From NCBI GenBank assembly GCA_030611625.1, contig JAUWPK010000217.1, positions 1 through 6,548 of the forward strand: DNA of 6,548 nucleotides. Reading direction: 5' to 3'. Source of the stretch: Promethearchaeum sp. (lineage in GTDB: Archaea > Asgardarchaeota > Lokiarchaeia > Sigyniarchaeales > Promethearchaeaceae). Positions 4,682-6,548 of the stretch are shown piece by piece. Every line of letters begins with the position of its first letter. Within the stretch, counting starts at the first letter, position 1. Position numbers and translations under genes: made by a program. The notes under the pieces are model-generated. The model searched no databases, was not told the DNA's origin, and saw nothing but the letters and a program-made list of their open reading frames with translations.

Positions 4682-6010
4682 ATGGAATTAGAACAACTAG
4701 GATCTCTCAGAAAAACTCATTATTCTTCAGAATTATCTAAAAAATTGAATGATAAAGAAGTAGTAGTTGGTGGATGGGTTTCCCGAATAAGAAAGTTGGG
4801 AAAAATGACATTCATTGTATTGCAGGATAAATTTGGAACTATCCAGCTCACTGCTAAAAAAGGAGTTGTTTCAGATGAACTCTTTGAAAAAATAAAAAAT
4901 ATTGGAAATCAATGGTGCTTACTAATAAAAGCAAAAGTTAAATTGTTCGAAAAAGCCCCACAAGGAGTTGAGCTTGTTCCAATTGAAATAAAAATTTTAA
5001 ATACGGCAGTTGACCAATTACCCATTGATATGACAGGAAAAACCATGTCTGATTTAGATACACGTTTAAATCACCGCTCATTAGATCTTAGACATCCACA
5101 AAACCAAGCAATTTTCCGCATTCACACTGTTTTACTCCACGAGATTAGAAAATATTTAATTAAAAATAAATATACAGAAATTTTTACTCCAAAAATAATC
5201 GGAAGCGCCACAGAAGGAGGAACTGAACTTTTCCCAATAAAATATTTTGATAAAGATGCATATTTATCTCAAAGCGCGCAATTATATAAAGAAAGATTGT
5301 GTGGAGCCTTTGAAAATGTATTTGAAATCGGTCCTTGTTTCCGCGCTGAAAAATCATTTACAAACAGGCATGTATGCGAAATTTATCAACTTGATATAGA
5401 ATTAACATTTGCAAATTATGATGATGTCTTAACTGCTTTAGAAGGGCTGGTTCAACATGTTCTAAAACAAATTCAGAAACAGTGTAAGAATGATTTGATA
5501 ATCTTAGGTCAATGGGAAAATTTCGATGTGCCAAAGATTCCGTTCCCTCGTTATACATACCAAGAACTTCTAAAACTATTAGAAGAAAAAGCAGATATGA
5601 AAATAGAATTTGGGGAGGATTTTGACACTGAAGCTTCAAGAAAACTCGGTGAAATCTTACCTGGATATTATTACATAACTCACTGGCCAATGAGTATAAA
5701 ACCCTTTTACATAATGCACGATTTAGAAGATCCTACATTAAGTGAAGGTTTTGATTTGCAAAAGGGATGGTTGGAACTCTCCTCGGGCGGCACAAGAATT
5801 CATAATAAAGATTTACTTAAACAAAATCTAATAGATAAAGGATTAAATCCTGAAGATTTTAAAAGTCACCTCCAAGCATTTGAGTATGGAATGCCCCCTC
5901 ATGCGGGTGCTGGATTGGGAATCGCAAGATGGTTACAAGTTATCACCGGAATAAACCAAATTAAAGAGTGCATCATGTATCCACGGACTCCGGATCGATT
6001 AGATCCTTAA
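4682..6010 (+). CDS. aspS: Aspartyl-tRNA synthetase, archaeal type, probably non-discriminating (tRNA-Asp/tRNA-Asn)
   Basis: This class IIb synthetase attaches aspartate to tRNA-Asp and perhaps tRNA-Asn. The 442 residues have an N-terminal OB-fold anticodon-binding domain (about 13-108, with GGWVSRIRKLGKMTF) and a class II catalytic domain. Motif 1 ends near FTPKIIGSATEGGTELFP (168-185); YLSQSAQLYKE (194-204) is the flipping-loop region; motif 2 is CFRAEKSFTNRH (219-230) with R221 and E223; LELSSGGTRIHN (364-375) precedes motif 3, GAGLGIARW (409-417), with R416. The C terminus YPRTPDRLDP is normal for the family. The alanine before R416, where many AspRS have Glu, matches crenarchaeal enzymes such as that of Sulfolobus. 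KAPQGVEL (91-98) has proline where discriminating AspRS of Thermococcus has lysine, which favours relaxed specificity; residue 34 is Ser rather than Trp or His. If relaxed, a Gat amidotransferase elsewhere would be needed. Confidence 0.94.
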   Translation: MELEQLGSLRKTHYSSELSKKLNDKEVVVGGWVSRIRKLGKMTFIVLQDKFGTIQLTAKKGVVSDELFEKIKNIGNQWCLLIKAKVKLFEKAPQGVELVPIEIKILNTAVDQLPIDMTGKTMSDLDTRLNHRSLDLRHPQNQAIFRIHTVLLHEIRKYLIKNKYTEIFTPKIIGSATEGGTELFPIKYFDKDAYLSQSAQLYKERLCGAFENVFEIGPCFRAEKSFTNRHVCEIYQLDIELTFANYDDVLTALEGLVQHVLKQIQKQCKNDLIILGQWENFDVPKIPFPRYTYQELLKLLEEKADMKIEFGEDFDTEASRKLGEILPGYYYITHWPMSIKPFYIMHDLEDPTLSEGFDLQKGWLELSSGGTRIHNKDLLKQNLIDKGLNPEDFKSHLQAFEYGMPPHAGAGLGIARWLQVITGINQIKECIMYPRTPDRLDP

Positions 6011-6033
6011 AATTGTATTTTATTATTTTTTCT

Positions 6034-6044
6034 TTTTTATATTA
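6034..6044 (+). promoter_or_regulatory. TATA-like element before the 103-residue gene
   Basis: TTTTTATATTA ends 9 bases before ATG 6053 and about 18 before the in-frame ATG 6062. If it is the true TATA box, initiation about 25 bases downstream would fall close to 6062 and favour that second ATG with a leaderless mRNA. An alternative AT-rich box, TATTTTATTA (6016-6025), would suit ATG 6053. The T-rich stretch 6026-6037 could also end the aspS transcript. Confidence 0.3.
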
Positions 6045-6052
6045 AAAATTAG

Positions 6053-6364
6053 ATGGTAAAAATGATTAAAAACATCGATATTAACAAATTGAAGGACGAT
6101 ATTAAACGATTTAAAGAGCTAGAAAGACCCGATGATGAATTAGTTAGAAATATCTTATCTACTCTCGGAATTTATGACATAGTTGATTTGGAAGTGTGTC
6201 TAAATATTCATATCAAACGAGAACGCGATGCGACTATGAAAATGCTCAAAAGGTATCTTGATGATTTGATTAGCGGGGATCCCGAGCGTTGGGCTGATGC
6301 TAAAGATTCTTTGACCCAAATCTATTATGAGGTTGCATCCACTAACGAGGAAGCAATACTATAA
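6053..6364 (+). CDS. Hypothetical acidic helical protein, 103 residues
   Basis: I do not recognise this protein. It reads MVKMIKNIDINKLKDDIKRF at the start and ends EVASTNEEAIL. It is soluble, charged and probably all helical, with likely helices at about 10-22, 26-38, 43-70 and 77-97; there is no signal peptide, membrane segment or cysteine pair for metal binding (one Cys only). Heptad-like spacing in DLEVCLNIHIKRERDATMKM suggests helix packing or dimerisation. It lies 42 bases after aspS on the same strand, so it could be co-transcribed with it, but a TATA-like element sits in the gap. ATG 6062 is an alternative start that removes three residues. Balanced composition and codon use like that of its neighbours support a real gene. 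No function is proposed. Confidence 0.65.
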   Translation: MVKMIKNIDINKLKDDIKRFKELERPDDELVRNILSTLGIYDIVDLEVCLNIHIKRERDATMKMLKRYLDDLISGDPERWADAKDSLTQIYYEVASTNEEAIL

Positions 6365-6548
6365 AGAGATTATTTCTTCTAAATCTTGGAATGATGAATA
6401 AAAATAAACTACAAAATTTTATTATTTTTTCCATAAAAAGAACCTTTTTTTCACAGTAAAAATAGGAAATTAAGAGCATACCAAAATTTTTAAGGTTAAA
6501 CAGTGATTAAATTAATTAAGTAATTGTAAAATCGGAGATTTAAAAAAA
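6365..6548. other. AT-rich right edge without a recognised gene
   Basis: I see no gene here on either strand; open frames are under 20 codons. T-rich stretches at 6418-6430 and T7 at 6446-6452 could end the upstream transcript. TTAAATTAATTAA near 6508-6521 could be the promoter of a gene beyond the window. No tRNA-like cloverleaf or repeat was found. Confidence 0.4.

Noticed and set aside
5358..5690. Minus-strand 110-residue frame opposite aspS
   Set aside because: It is antisense to motif 2 and the middle of the AspRS catalytic domain, has no upstream signals and resembles no protein.
5909..5935. AspRS motif 3 reads GLGIAR instead of the common GxGxER, suggesting an inactive enzyme
   Set aside because: Crenarchaeal AspRS such as the Sulfolobus enzyme also has Ala at this position, so it is a lineage trait and not a lost residue.
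6395..6460. Short frame beginning MMNKNKLQNFIIF after the 103-residue gene
   Set aside because: It has fewer than 20 codons, is driven by A/T runs and has no start signals.
1..6548. CRISPR array or tRNA/rRNA gene
   Set aside because: No regularly spaced repeats with unique spacers outside coding sequence, and no cloverleaf with a GGTTCAAATCC-type arm, were seen in the intergenic regions.

Overview
The window looks like chromosomal DNA of an archaeon, most probably an Asgard archaeon close to the Lokiarchaeia. Four kinds of evidence support this. (i) The genes are of archaeal type: ribosomal protein uS11 ending in GGRRGRR, a TruD/Pus7-type pseudouridine synthase, and an aspartyl-tRNA synthetase of the TACK/crenarchaeal type. 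(ii) There are AT-rich TATA-like boxes a short distance before the start codons, almost no Shine-Dalgarno signals, and poly-T stretches after genes. (iii) One gene encodes a large exported LVIVD-repeat protein with two Kre9/Knh1-type Ig-like domains and a C-terminal membrane anchor, an architecture common in Asgard genomes. (iv) There is a decayed copy of the CLSEKY/GHEW zinc-binding repeat that I associate with Asgard and giant-virus genomes. The lineage is an inference from sequence style; no taxonomic search was possible.

Layout. Bases 1-322 hold the 3' two-thirds or more of rps11, much richer in G+C than the rest, followed by two T9 tracts. On the minus strand, 393-701 encodes an unrecognised 102-residue basic protein. 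Just upstream of it (714-854, minus) is the 3' end of another coding frame that has no start codon and breaks off inside a 22-bp repeat. From 936 to 2687 (plus) lies the LVIVD/Ig surface protein. The 467-bp stretch 2688-3154 has no intact gene. It holds a second copy of the 22-bp repeat, a short echo of the LVIVD gene's 3' end, and a frameshifted zinc-ribbon relic. Then come truD (3155-4552), aspS (4682-6010) and an unrecognised 103-residue acidic helical protein (6053-6364), all on the plus strand and each with its own TATA-like element. The last 184 bases show no gene.

How it fits together. The right half is translation housekeeping: TruD modifies tRNA and AspS charges it. The left edge is the end of a ribosomal protein cluster. 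Between them is an accessory patch with a surface protein, repeats, a truncated gene and a dead zinc-ribbon gene. The most interesting reading is that the LVIVD gene is one unit of a collapsed tandem cassette (repeat + leader + gene + tail), of which the second unit survives only as repeat, leader-like motif and tail. I did not find a convincing complete new defence or mobile system.
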